DNA from: an uncultured SAR116 cluster alpha proteobacterium
GTDB taxonomy: Bacteria; Pseudomonadota; Alphaproteobacteria; Puniceispirillales; GCA-002684695
Reading direction: 5' to 3'
NCBI GenBank assembly: GCA_902539295.1
Contig: CACBIM010000005.1
Span: 1 to 64,000, forward strand
DNA length: 64,000 nucleotides
Position numbers and translations under genes: made by a program. The notes below the pieces were generated by a model. The model was not told the DNA's origin. It did no database searches and saw nothing but the letters and a program-made list of their open reading frames with translations. Below are positions 42,841 through 51,966 of the stretch, one piece after another. How positions within the stretch are numbered: position 1 is the first letter of the stretch; every line of letters starts with the position of its first letter.

Positions 42841-42990
42841 ATGTCTACTATATTAGAATTTTGGGAATTTTTAAAAAGCACTAAAAAGTTTTGGTTGATA
42901 CCAATACTAATTATTCTTTTTGTGTTTGGGGGATTAGTTGTGTTGTCACAAGGATCAGCCGTTGCCCCTTTTATTTACACTCTTTTCTAA
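42841..42990 (+). CDS. Small DUF5989-type membrane protein
   Basis: A 49-residue protein opening MSTILEFWEFLKSTKKFW and then one hydrophobic span (about residues 17-40) ending in a short polar tail. This matches the small DUF5989 proteins that are often found beside carbamoyltransferases and SxtJ proteins. The TAA stop is followed after 1 base by the carbamoyltransferase ATG, so the two are coupled. Function is unknown; a membrane anchor or adaptor for the modification complex is plausible. Confidence 0.75.
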   Translation: MSTILEFWEFLKSTKKFWLIPILIILFVFGGLVVLSQGSAVAPFIYTLF

Positions 42991-42991
42991 T

Positions 42992-44827
42992 ATGACTTAT
43001 GTTCTTGGCATTTCTGCCTTTTATCATGATAGTGCTGCTGCATTAATAAAAGATGGTGTAGTAATAAGTGCAGTTCAAGAAGAAAGGTTTACAAGAAAAA
43101 AACATGATGCCTCATTCCCATCATTATCTATTAAGTTTTTAATTGACAGTGAGAAAATTTCTTTAAATAAAATTTCCAAAATAGTATTTTATGATAAACC
43201 TTTTTTGAAATTTGAAAGGTTGCTAGAAACATATATTTCAACTGCGCCTTTTAGTTTTAATTCATTTAGAATGGGTATGCCTATCTGGCTAAGAGAGAAA
43301 CTTTTTTTAAAGAAAATAATTATTAATAAAATTATTGATATAGATAAAACATTTTCGACAAATAACCTTTTTTTTTCTGAACACCATCTAAGTCACGCTG
43401 CAAGTGCATTTTATCCTTCACCATTTGAAGAAGCTATAGTTCTGACTTTAGATGGTGTTGGAGAATGGGCAACATCAACAGTTTCTATAGGGCAAAAAGA
43501 CAAATTCGAAATAGTTAAAGAAATAAATTTTCCACATTCTTTAGGCTTACTTTATTCTGCATTTACATATTATACAGGTTTTAAAGTTAATAGTGGTGAA
43601 TATAAGTTAATGGGACTAGCACCTTACGGCAGACCTGTTTATAAAAATAAAATTTTAGATAATTTAATTGATATAAAAAATGATGGGTCATTTAGATTAA
43701 ACCAGAAATATTTTAATTATTTATATGGGTTAACAATGATTAACAAAAATTTTGAAAACCTTTTTGGGCAAAAATATCGAAATCCAGAAAATGAAAAATT
43801 AACTCAGTTTCATATGGATATTGCTTCATCTATTCAGTTAGTAATAGAGGAAGTTGTAATAAAAATTACAAATTCACTTTTAAATGAATATAAAATAGAA
43901 AATTTATGTTTAGCTGGTGGTGTCGCATTGAATTGTGTTTCTAATGGGAGGTTATTAAAAGAAGGAAAGTTTAAAAATATTTGGATTCAACCTGCATCAG
44001 GAGATGCAGGTGGTTCACTGGGGGCAGCCTTGGCTTATTGGCATATAGAAAAAGGAAATAAGAAAACAAAAAGTAAACAGGATCATATGCAAGGATCTTT
44101 TCTAGGTCCAAAATATGAAAGATCAGAAATAAAAACTAATTTAATTAAATTAGGTGCAAAGTTTCAAGAAATGTCAGAATTAAAAGTTATCCAAAAAACT
44201 GCTAAAGCTCTTTCTCAAGGAAAGGCAATAGGCTGGTTTCAAGGTAAAATGGAATTTGGTCCTCGAGCTTTAGGTTCGAGGTCAATTCTAGGCGACCCAC
44301 GTTCTGATAGCATGCAAAAAACACTTAATCTTAAAGTCAAGTTCAGAGAAAGTTTTAGACCATTTGCACCATCAATTCTTAGGGAAGACTTGGAAAATTG
44401 GTTTGAGCTTAGATGTGACAGTCCATATATGCTTTTGGTATCCCAGGTTAAAAAAGAACTTTGTTTTAAAATGACAAATGAGGATGAAAAACTTTTTGGA
44501 ATCGATAAGCTAAATGTTAAAAGATCAAAGATACCAGCAGTTACTCATATTGATTACTCTTCAAGAGTACAAACTGTACATGAAGACACGAACAAAAGAT
44601 ACCATTCTTTAATAAAAGAATTTAAAAGATTAACGGGATGCCCAATTTTAGTTAATACTTCTTTTAATGTTAGGGGTGAACCTATAGTATGTTCACCAGC
44701 GGATGCATTTAGATGTTTTATGGGTACAGATCTTGACGCTTTAGTAATTGAAAATTTTTATTTAGAAAAAAATATGCAAGATATAGGACTTTATGAGGAT
44801 TACAAAAACAAATATGAGTTAGATTAA
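42992..44827 (+). CDS. NodU/CmcH-family O-carbamoyltransferase
   Basis: A 611-residue carbamoyltransferase: VLGISAFYHDSAAALIKDG at the start, EHHLSHAASAFYPS with metal-binding His residues, the LAGGVALNC and GDAGGSLGAA nucleotide-binding motifs, and the C-terminal GPRALGSRSIL with GCPILVNTSFNVRGEP. It carbamoylates a hydroxyl from carbamoyl phosphate, with ATP. ATG 42992 is 1 base after the small membrane protein stop; the frame is open upstream to 42938 but that overlaps the small gene. The target is likely a sugar of this glycan. Confidence 0.9.
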   Translation: MTYVLGISAFYHDSAAALIKDGVVISAVQEERFTRKKHDASFPSLSIKFLIDSEKISLNKISKIVFYDKPFLKFERLLETYISTAPFSFNSFRMGMPIWLREKLFLKKIIINKIIDIDKTFSTNNLFFSEHHLSHAASAFYPSPFEEAIVLTLDGVGEWATSTVSIGQKDKFEIVKEINFPHSLGLLYSAFTYYTGFKVNSGEYKLMGLAPYGRPVYKNKILDNLIDIKNDGSFRLNQKYFNYLYGLTMINKNFENLFGQKYRNPENEKLTQFHMDIASSIQLVIEEVVIKITNSLLNEYKIENLCLAGGVALNCVSNGRLLKEGKFKNIWIQPASGDAGGSLGAALAYWHIEKGNKKTKSKQDHMQGSFLGPKYERSEIKTNLIKLGAKFQEMSELKVIQKTAKALSQGKAIGWFQGKMEFGPRALGSRSILGDPRSDSMQKTLNLKVKFRESFRPFAPSILREDLENWFELRCDSPYMLLVSQVKKELCFKMTNEDEKLFGIDKLNVKRSKIPAVTHIDYSSRVQTVHEDTNKRYHSLIKEFKRLTGCPILVNTSFNVRGEPIVCSPADAFRCFMGTDLDALVIENFYLEKNMQDIGLYEDYKNKYELD

Positions 44828-44829
44828 AT

Positions 44830-45756
44830 ATGAAAAAATTATTTTTCTCATTAACCCTCTTGTTTGTAATTTGTATACTGTCTTTAGTTATTGTTATAAT
44901 TAGTGAAATATATTTAAGGTCAATTGGTTTAGGTGACCCAATAATATATGAAGAAAATATCGCTTATGGTTATGCTCCATTACCTAATCAAGAGAGTATA
45001 AGATTAAGAAAAAGCAGGGTAAAAATTAATTCCTCAGGCTTACGATCTGATCAGGACTGGACAAAAGAAAATGTGAAAAAAATATTATTTCTAGGAGATT
45101 CAGTAACATACGGCGGTAGCTATATAGATAATCCTAGGCTTTTTTCAGAGCAAGTATGTAAACATTTATTAGATTATGATGTGTGTGGAAATGCAGGCGT
45201 AAATTCATATGGTGTACTAAATATGGTATTGAGAAGCAGATATGACTATAGAATATCTGATGCTGATATAGTTGTATTTGTTGTCATTAATGGAGATTTT
45301 ACAAGAGGAATTACTAGTTCAAATGTAGCACATTATTTTTTAAATAATCCAAAAACATATTTTCCTGCGGTTGAAGAGGCACTTAGCTATATTGGTTACA
45401 AATATGACATTAATAAATTCATTGCAAAATCTGGTTCTAAACCAAGTGATGAGAAACTTTATAATAATTCAGTTATAGGTGCTATTGAATTTGCAATAAT
45501 AACATTAAACGACGAAATTGAGAGACTTAATAAGAAGGGCAAAAAAGTTTATGTATTTTACTCACCTTATTTAAATGAAATATCTTCCAAAAAACAAAAC
45601 ACTGCTACAAGTATGATTAAAAAAGAAGTAACTAATCTAATTGACATGACAGAATATTTCAAAAATAAAAAAAATTTATTTTATGATAATGTACATTATG
45701 AGAATTCTGGACATGATTTAGTAGCACAAATCATTTCTGAAACAATTGAAAGATAA
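44830..45756 (+). CDS. SGNH-hydrolase-like membrane-anchored protein
   Basis: A 308-residue protein with an N-terminal membrane anchor or uncleaved signal (about residues 4-28) and an SGNH-type core: nucleophile Ser in LFLGDSVTYGG and a late YDNVHYENSGHDLVA with the Asp-x-x-His pair. It likely acts in the periplasm as an esterase or acyltransferase on the glycan. The gap to the carbamoyltransferase is 2 bases, so it is a part of the same set. Confidence 0.75.
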   Translation: MKKLFFSLTLLFVICILSLVIVIISEIYLRSIGLGDPIIYEENIAYGYAPLPNQESIRLRKSRVKINSSGLRSDQDWTKENVKKILFLGDSVTYGGSYIDNPRLFSEQVCKHLLDYDVCGNAGVNSYGVLNMVLRSRYDYRISDADIVVFVVINGDFTRGITSSNVAHYFLNNPKTYFPAVEEALSYIGYKYDINKFIAKSGSKPSDEKLYNNSVIGAIEFAIITLNDEIERLNKKGKKVYVFYSPYLNEISSKKQNTATSMIKKEVTNLIDMTEYFKNKKNLFYDNVHYENSGHDLVAQIISETIER

Positions 45757-45770
45757 ATTATACAATTAAC

Positions 45771-46175
45771 TTAGTACTGCTTATCCATAGGCTCTAATTT
45801 TTTTTTTCTATCAACCCAATAAGTATCAACTTCTTTGTCATATTTAATCTTCATTGGATCTTTATTAGTAATTATAAAATAGATTTTTGTTGGGACAAAA
45901 GTCAGAATATAAATTAATGGCATAATTATTGGTGATATTATATTTCCTAATAAAATTCCAAATTTAAACCATAAAAAATTTGGAATTTTAAGTAATGAAG
46001 GCAAACATAATGTAATTACAATAAATAAAAAACCTAAGAAAATAAAAAATAAATTTAGATCATCTTTACTAAATAATGGCCAAAAACCAATTAGAAAAAA
46101 AACAAAACTAAATACAACTCCAAAATTCCTATTGGAACCAAGCTTAATTTCAACTTTTGACTCTAATTCATTCAT
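45771..46175 (-). CDS. SxtJ-family small membrane protein
   Basis: A 134-residue protein with three or so hydrophobic spans (about residues 20-37, 41-63 and 68-103) and a charged C-terminus. The pattern NRNFGVVFSFVF...GFWPLF and the later FNLGNIISPIIMPLIYI-like span fit SxtJ, which is regularly encoded near carbamoyltransferase and DUF5989 genes. Unusually it is on the opposite strand and converges on the SGNH gene, with 14 bases between the stops. Function is unknown. Confidence 0.75.
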   Translation of the reverse strand: MNELESKVEIKLGSNRNFGVVFSFVFFLIGFWPLFSKDDLNLFFIFLGFLFIVITLCLPSLLKIPNFLWFKFGILLGNIISPIIMPLIYILTFVPTKIYFIITNKDPMKIKYDKEVDTYWVDRKKKLEPMDKQY

Positions 46176-46256
46176 ATTTTATTGTTATAAACTATACTTT
46201 GATATAAATATTTAACAAACTATTCCATAACTTACATAAAAGTAAAAGTTTTATAA
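46176..46256. promoter_or_regulatory. Divergent region between SxtJ-type and phosphatase-fold genes
   Basis: This 81-base AT-rich gap must hold start signals for both flanking genes if they are separately transcribed. I see no full consensus promoter, no stem-loop and no ribosome site of note. Confidence 0.3.
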
Positions 46257-47627
46257 ATGATTATTATTGAAGCAAATGAAATTCCATTAGAAGTATTTGA
46301 ATGGTATGCAAAAAATAGTAGAGGTATGATTGCTGATACTATTAGAAAGTTTGGAATTACACAGACGATTTTAGATGACGTTGAAGAAGAGTATTTGTAT
46401 CCGTCTCAAGCTTGGGCATCAATTTCTACTGGATTAAATGCAGAAAGCCATAAAATTAGGTGGTATAACGATGCAAAGCCCAGTAATAACTTTTATTGGA
46501 GAGTTTTAGCAAAAAATAATAAAAAAATTGCTTTGATGAATGTCTTGCATTCTGGTTCTATTACTAAGGATGAAGAAAGTCTTTATGATTTTATTTTCCC
46601 AGATTTCTTTTCCTTAACCCCTGAAGTAAAATTAAAAAAGTATAAAAATTTTCAAATTTTTAATCATAAAATGTCTATTTCTAGTGGGAGGAAAACATCA
46701 AAAAAAACAATTATTTTTAATGCCATTAAAAGTTTTTTAAAATCTCCTTCTTTTGGGGGTTGGGGGATATCTGTTCGTGATTTTGCAAAATGGAAAAAAA
46801 TATTTTTATCTGTAGGAAAAGATAGTGAAATCCTAAGAAATGCTCAATTTATATTACAACAGAGAATTTTTTTAGACATTGTTAAAAGGAGATTAGGAAG
46901 TGATTTGTCTGTGTTTTTTACAAACCATGTTGCGTCCTGCTTACACCGGAATTTTCACAATCTAAATGAAAATTATAAAGAAGATATTGATAAAAAAGAA
47001 AAAATCTATCAATCAATGAAAATATTGGATGAATTTATTGCAGAATTGAGGGACATAGATAACAAAAGGGATATAATATTACTTTCAGCAATGGGACAAA
47101 AGTTAAATCAAAAAGTAGATGAAGAATATAAATTAGAAAATTCAAAAGATTATAAGTTGATTAACCATAATAAATTTTTAAAATTTTTTGGAATTGATAC
47201 AAAATCTGTAGAAATATTGTATGAAATGATCCCACAGTATACATTTAAATTCTCAGAGAAAAGTGAATTAAATGATTTTATAAAAAAAATTGAAAGTATT
47301 GGTTCAGATCCTTCTGCTATGAGATTTGGTTATTATGTTCCAAGAGGAAGAAAAATTGAGAATACAAAGGGTTTTTTCTGTCACCTGGATATTAAAAATA
47401 ATCAAATAACTTGTACAATGACTGTGCGACCAGATAATAATGGGAAAATTCTATTAAATAATGTAAAATATCATTTTGAGGAAATAGGATTTCAATCCTT
47501 AAATGTTAGTGACTTTCATAATGGGGAACACTCTAAATATGGCTGTATGATCTCATTAAACGAAAATTTAGGTAAAAAAGAAAAACATTTTACAGAAATA
47601 AAGAAATATATTCTGTCAAAAGTTTGA
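46257..47627 (+). CDS. Alkaline-phosphatase-superfamily-like protein
   Basis: A 456-residue cytoplasmic-looking protein. The opening MIIIEANEIPLEVFEWYAK (residues 1-19) has N-E where most alkaline phosphatase family members have a metal Asp. YPSQAWASISTGL carries the likely Ser/Thr nucleophile region and SVFFTNHVAS the FxxH segment, followed by GEHSKYGCM near the end. Related proteins occur often in polysaccharide clusters, without known activity. It lies 3 bases upstream of a GT2 gene. Confidence 0.65.
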   Translation: MIIIEANEIPLEVFEWYAKNSRGMIADTIRKFGITQTILDDVEEEYLYPSQAWASISTGLNAESHKIRWYNDAKPSNNFYWRVLAKNNKKIALMNVLHSGSITKDEESLYDFIFPDFFSLTPEVKLKKYKNFQIFNHKMSISSGRKTSKKTIIFNAIKSFLKSPSFGGWGISVRDFAKWKKIFLSVGKDSEILRNAQFILQQRIFLDIVKRRLGSDLSVFFTNHVASCLHRNFHNLNENYKEDIDKKEKIYQSMKILDEFIAELRDIDNKRDIILLSAMGQKLNQKVDEEYKLENSKDYKLINHNKFLKFFGIDTKSVEILYEMIPQYTFKFSEKSELNDFIKKIESIGSDPSAMRFGYYVPRGRKIENTKGFFCHLDIKNNQITCTMTVRPDNNGKILLNNVKYHFEEIGFQSLNVSDFHNGEHSKYGCMISLNENLGKKEKHFTEIKKYILSKV

Positions 47628-47630
47628 TTA

Positions 47631-48374
47631 ATGAGAGTGAAAGAAGATAAGTATAACTATGATTTATCTATTGTCACAATAGCGTACAATGTAAATCATG
47701 AATTAGAAAGATGTATAAATTCGTGTGAATTTTCAAAAATTTCAGTTGAGCATATAATTGTAATACCTAAAAACCAAAAACAAATAGTTTTATCGAAATT
47801 TGAAAAAAATATCAAAATTATTTTTGATGAGGGAAAAGGAATATATAATGCAGTTAATTTAGGATTATTAAACACAAATGGCGAAAAAATATTAATTTTG
47901 CATGGCGATAATTTTCTAACTCAGCATGGATCTAAATTAATAGAAAAAAATATAAATTATGATAATATTCAATTTGGTTGCAACTATATTTTAAAAGGTA
48001 AATTTAGAAAATTCTTATTTCCTAGAGTTAATTTTTTAAATTTATTACTTGGACTATATCCACCTCATCCAGGTCTTGTTATGAAAAAATCAGATTATTA
48101 TCAATTGAAATATTATAATGAAAAATACAGGATTTGTTCAGATTTTGATTTTTATTTAAAAATTTATAAATCAAATATAAATTTAAAATATATTTCGCAA
48201 GAAGTTATAAATACACCTTTAGGTGGATTAAGCTCATCAGGTTTGAAAAGTGTAATTTCTATAATGCTTGAAAGGTTTAGAATTTTATCAAAAGAATATT
48301 GGTTTATAATTCCTTTATTACCTTTATCAATAATTATTGGATATATTATTAAATTAATAAATAGAAAATTATAA
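47631..48374 (+). CDS. Family 2 glycosyltransferase
   Basis: A 247-residue GT2-type protein: LSIVTIAYNVNHELERCI at the start (residues 12-29), DEGKGIYNAVNLGL, the variant donor-binding motif LHGDNF, and CSDFDFYLKIY. It ends with a C-terminal hydrophobic span (about residues 222-241), so it is probably membrane attached. The glycine-rich GIYNAVN pattern is typical of WcaA/WcaE-like transferases. It sits between the phosphatase-fold gene and gmd. Confidence 0.8.
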   Translation: MRVKEDKYNYDLSIVTIAYNVNHELERCINSCEFSKISVEHIIVIPKNQKQIVLSKFEKNIKIIFDEGKGIYNAVNLGLLNTNGEKILILHGDNFLTQHGSKLIEKNINYDNIQFGCNYILKGKFRKFLFPRVNFLNLLLGLYPPHPGLVMKKSDYYQLKYYNEKYRICSDFDFYLKIYKSNINLKYISQEVINTPLGGLSSSGLKSVISIMLERFRILSKEYWFIIPLLPLSIIIGYIIKLINRKL

Positions 48375-48395
48375 AATTTATTATGAATTTTTAAA

Positions 48396-49493
48396 ATGAA
48401 GAAAAAAGCATTAATTACAGGTATAACAGGTCAAGATGGCTCTTATTTAGCAGAATTTCTTATACAGAAAGGATATATAGTTCATGGTATTAAAAGAAGG
48501 TCATCAAGTTTTAATACTCAACGTATAGACCATATGTATCAAGAGCCAAACGTATCAAACAGAAATTTTGTTCTACATTATGGAGATTTGTCAGATGCAG
48601 GTAATATTAACAAAATCATTGGAGAGTTAGAGCCTGATGAAATATATAATTTAGCTGCTCAATCACATGTTGCTGTTTCATTTGAAACTCCAGAATATAC
48701 TTCTGATGTAAATGCTCTTGGTACTTTAAGAATTTTAGAATCCATCAGACAACTCGGACTTACAAATAAATGCAGATTTTATCAAGCTTCTTCATCCGAA
48801 TTATACGGATTAGTTAGAGAAAAACCTCAAACTGAAAAAACACCATTTTACCCGAGAAGCCCATATGCAGTAGCAAAACTTTATGCATACTGGATAACAA
48901 TTAATTATAGAGAAGCACATTCGATGTTTGCGTGCAATGGTATTTTATTCAATCATGAGTCAAAAAGAAGAGGTGAAACTTTTGTAACCAGAAAAATAAC
49001 AAGGGGTATTTCAAGAATTCTCTTTGGGCTAGATAGTTGTTTATATTTAGGAAACCTAGATGCAACTCGTGATTGGGGGCATGCCAAAGACTATGTGGAG
49101 ATGCAATGGATGATACTTCAGCAAAAAAAGCCAGATGATTTTGTAATAGCAAGTGGTAATGAAATGACAGTAAGAGAATTTGTTGAAAAAGCTCTTGAAA
49201 CTGTTGGCATTAGTATAAATTGGAAAGGTGATGGTCTCAATGAAGTAGCAGTAATTACAGATATTAAAAATGATAATGATTATAAAATTAGAAAAAATGA
49301 TATTATAGTTAGAATAAACAAAAAGTACTTTAGGCCATCTGAGGTTAATTACTTACTAGGCGATTCATCTAAGGCTCATAAATTATTGGGTTGGAAACCT
49401 TCAATATCAATCAATAATCTAATACAAGAAATGATGGAAAATGATTTAATGGAAGCAAAGAAAGAAAAACTGTTAAAGGAAAGTAATTTTTAA
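48396..49493 (+). CDS. gmd: GDP-mannose 4,6-dehydratase
   Basis: A 365-residue extended SDR with [14 protein letters not shown] (about residues 7-20), [22 protein letters not shown] and YAVAK, all diagnostic of Gmd, as is the C-terminal [13 protein letters not shown]. It converts GDP-mannose to GDP-4-keto-6-deoxymannose. fcl follows after 13 bases, so GDP-L-fucose is the probable product; a ColD-like protein at 4315-5493 could use the same intermediate. Confidence 0.95.
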   Translation: MKKKALITGITGQDGSYLAEFLIQKGYIVHGIKRRSSSFNTQRIDHMYQEPNVSNRNFVLHYGDLSDAGNINKIIGELEPDEIYNLAAQSHVAVSFETPEYTSDVNALGTLRILESIRQLGLTNKCRFYQASSSELYGLVREKPQTEKTPFYPRSPYAVAKLYAYWITINYREAHSMFACNGILFNHESKRRGETFVTRKITRGISRILFGLDSCLYLGNLDATRDWGHAKDYVEMQWMILQQKKPDDFVIASGNEMTVREFVEKALETVGISINWKGDGLNEVAVITDIKNDNDYKIRKNDIIVRINKKYFRPSEVNYLLGDSSKAHKLLGWKPSISINNLIQEMMENDLMEAKKEKLLKESNF

Positions 49494-49506
49494 TCGAGGT
49501 AATGAA

Positions 49507-50442
49507 ATGAAAAGAACTTATGTTGCAGGCCATTTAGGCATGGTGGGTTCTGCTTTAGTAAGAGAATTGAGCAAAAAAAAAAATAAAAGAGCTGTTATTA
49601 CAGCTTCAAGAAAAGAACTTGATTTAACCAATCAGAGCGATGTTAATAACTTTATCAAACAAGTTATGCCAGATGAGATTATTGTTGCCGCTGCAAAAGT
49701 TGGAGGTATTCATGCTAATAGTACTTACCCAGCAGAATTTATTTATGATAACTTAGCTATAGCAACAAACTTAATACATTCTGCATATAAAAATAAAATT
49801 AAAAAGCTACTTTATCTTGGTTCATCTTGTATTTACCCTAGAGAAGCTATTCAGCCAATAAATGAAAATGAACTTTTAACTGGTCCATTAGAAAAAACAA
49901 ATGAGTGGTATGCTATTTCAAAGATAGCAGGTATAAAATTATGCCAAAGCTTTCGCAAGCAATATAACTGTGATTTTATTTCAGCAATGCCTACAAATCT
50001 TTATGGAATTAAAGATAATTATCATCTTGAAAATGCGCATGTAATTCCAGCAATTATGCACAGAGCTTTTTTAGCAAAGAAAAATAATGAGCAGAAGTTG
50101 ACAATATGGGGAACTGGGAATGCAACTAGAGAATTTCTGTTTGTAGATGATTTAGCAGAGGGATGCATTTTTTTATTAAATGAATACTCCGAAGATTCAC
50201 CAATTAATTTAGGCACTGGCATAGAAGTATCTATAAAAGATTTGGCTGTAAAAATTTGTGAAATAGTTGGATTTAATGGCGAACTTGTTTTTGATACTAC
50301 TAAGCCTGATGGAACACCAAGAAAAGTTCTAGATGTTACTAAGATAAATAAGTTAGGATGGAAATCAAAAACTAACCTTGAGGATGGGCTAAAAATTTCT
50401 TTTGAGTGGTTTTTGAATAATTATAAAAATATTAGAAAGTAA
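49507..50442 (+). CDS. fcl: GDP-L-fucose synthase
   Basis: A 311-residue SDR with VAGHLGMVGSALVREL at the start, LGSSCIYPREA and the YAISK pair. It performs the 3,5-epimerisation and 4-reduction of GDP-4-keto-6-deoxymannose to GDP-L-fucose. Active-site Cys (SSCIYP) and His (NAHVIPA) are present. A GAGGT ribosome site precedes the ATG. It is the last gene of its unit; a 144-base gap follows. Confidence 0.93.
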   Translation: MKRTYVAGHLGMVGSALVRELSKKKNKRAVITASRKELDLTNQSDVNNFIKQVMPDEIIVAAAKVGGIHANSTYPAEFIYDNLAIATNLIHSAYKNKIKKLLYLGSSCIYPREAIQPINENELLTGPLEKTNEWYAISKIAGIKLCQSFRKQYNCDFISAMPTNLYGIKDNYHLENAHVIPAIMHRAFLAKKNNEQKLTIWGTGNATREFLFVDDLAEGCIFLLNEYSEDSPINLGTGIEVSIKDLAVKICEIVGFNGELVFDTTKPDGTPRKVLDVTKINKLGWKSKTNLEDGLKISFEWFLNNYKNIRK

Positions 50443-50518
50443 TTAATTATAAGAATTTAAAATAGAAGATTTATTTTAAGAATTTCATTTCATCATTGAA
50501 AAAATATCATACAACTAA

Positions 50519-50549
50519 GATTATATTATTATAAATAAATAATATAATC
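50519..50549. repeat. Perfect 12-bp inverted repeat upstream of gmhB-like gene
   Basis: The arms GATTATATTATT (50519-50530) and AATAATATAATC (50538-50549) are exactly complementary, with a 7-base loop ATAAATA. No T-run follows, and the stem holds one G-C pair, so it is a poor rho-independent terminator. It lies in the 144-base gap between fcl and 50587. An operator or a bidirectional weak terminator is possible. Confidence 0.5.
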
Positions 50550-50586
50550 ACAAAACATGAATACTAATTGATACAAATTAAAGTTA

Positions 50587-51069
50587 ATGAAATTTATATT
50601 TGAAATACATAATGCAAAACTTGAGGTTAATAAAATACTAATTCTTGATCGAGATGGTGTTGTAATAAAAGATACTGGTTATCCGCACAAAATTAAAGAA
50701 TTAAAATTTGAAATTAATAATATGAAAAAAATTATAAATTTTATGAGGAAAAATGATTTTAATTTATGTGGATTTGCAACAAACCAAAGTGGTGTAGGTA
50801 GAGGCTACTTTTCAGAAAATCAATTTTGGAACTGTCACAATCATATAATAGAGATGTGTAGAAAAAACGGTCTAGAGATTGATTTTACAGCTGTAAATTT
50901 TTTTAAGGTGGAATCATATTATAGAAAACCTCACCCTGGAATGCTTAATCAAATCAAATATTTTTATTCAGTTAATAGCAAAAATATTTTATTTATAGGT
51001 GATAAAAGTTCTGATGAGAAAGCTGCAAAAAATGCTACTATCAATTATAAATTTATTAATCAAATTTGA
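50587..51069 (+). CDS. gmhB: GmhB-like D,D-heptose 1,7-bisphosphate phosphatase (HAD-IIIA)
   Basis: A 160-residue HAD-IIIA phosphatase with ILDRDGVVI (nucleophile Asp21, acid Asp23), FATNQSGVGRGYFS, YRKPHPGML and IGDKSSDEKAA. The set is typical of GmhB and of histidinol phosphatase relatives. The zinc-binding Cys loop of many GmhB proteins is absent, and the protein is short. It would supply the missing step between HddA and HddC for GDP-heptose, although those genes lie about 45 kb upstream. Confidence 0.75.
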   Translation: MKFIFEIHNAKLEVNKILILDRDGVVIKDTGYPHKIKELKFEINNMKKIINFMRKNDFNLCGFATNQSGVGRGYFSENQFWNCHNHIIEMCRKNGLEIDFTAVNFFKVESYYRKPHPGMLNQIKYFYSVNSKNILFIGDKSSDEKAAKNATINYKFINQI

Positions 51070-51110
51070 ATTCTAATTAAAACATTTCTTTATCACATGG
51101 ATATTAAACA

Positions 51111-51938
51111 ATGATAAATTTAGAAAGAGAAGTAATAAAAGATTTTGGAAATGAATGGAATACTTACAATCAGCATCCACTAAATAATAAAGAATTAGAA
51201 AAACTATTTCATAATTATTTCAAAATTTTTCCTTTTGATAAAATAAATAAGAATTCGATAGGTTTTGATATGGGTTGTGGAACAGGAAGATGGGCAAAAT
51301 TTATAGCTCCAAGAGTACATATATTAAATTGCATAGAACCAAGTGAATTAGCTTTGAAAGTAGCGAAATCAAATCTAAAAAACTTTAAAAACTGTAATTT
51401 TTATAATCATGATGTAATGAATAATAATCTTAAAAATAATTCTCAAGATTTTGGTTATTCTTTAGGTGTTCTTCATCATATTACTAATCCAGAGGAAGGT
51501 TTGGTAAATTGTGTCAAAAAACTTAAAAAAAAAGCTCCCTTTTTAATATATCTATACTATCGATTTGATAATAAACCGTTTTGGTTTTCCACTATTTGGA
51601 AAATTTCAAACATCTTTCGAATAATGATTTCAAATCTACCTTTTAAATTAAAAAAATATATAACAAAAATAATAGCATTTTTTATCTACTTGCCATTAGC
51701 TAGACTTGCACTAATCTTAGAATTATTTGGTTTGAATATTAAAAACATCCCATTATCTTATTATAGAAAAAGTAGTTTTTACACTATGCAAACAGATTCT
51801 TTAGACAGATTTGGCACAAAGATAGAGCATCGATTTACAAAAGATGAAATTTATACAATGATGAAAAATTCAGGTTTAACTAAAATAAAATTCAGTGAAG
51901 AAAGCCCATTTTGGGTAGCTGTTGGTATTAAGAATTAA
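51111..51938 (+). CDS. Class I SAM-dependent methyltransferase
   Basis: A 275-residue methyltransferase with motif I GFDMGCGTGRWAKF, acidic loop CIEPSE, and YSLGVLHHITNPEEGL as motif IV. A hydrophobic region around residues 175-200 separates the SAM domain from a C-terminal RFTKDEI segment. It likely methylates a sugar. It precedes another methyltransferase gene by 28 bases. Confidence 0.8.
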   Translation: MINLEREVIKDFGNEWNTYNQHPLNNKELEKLFHNYFKIFPFDKINKNSIGFDMGCGTGRWAKFIAPRVHILNCIEPSELALKVAKSNLKNFKNCNFYNHDVMNNNLKNNSQDFGYSLGVLHHITNPEEGLVNCVKKLKKKAPFLIYLYYRFDNKPFWFSTIWKISNIFRIMISNLPFKLKKYITKIIAFFIYLPLARLALILELFGLNIKNIPLSYYRKSSFYTMQTDSLDRFGTKIEHRFTKDEIYTMMKNSGLTKIKFSEESPFWVAVGIKN

Positions 51939-51966
51939 AGTTATTTTGTAGAGATTATATTTTAAA

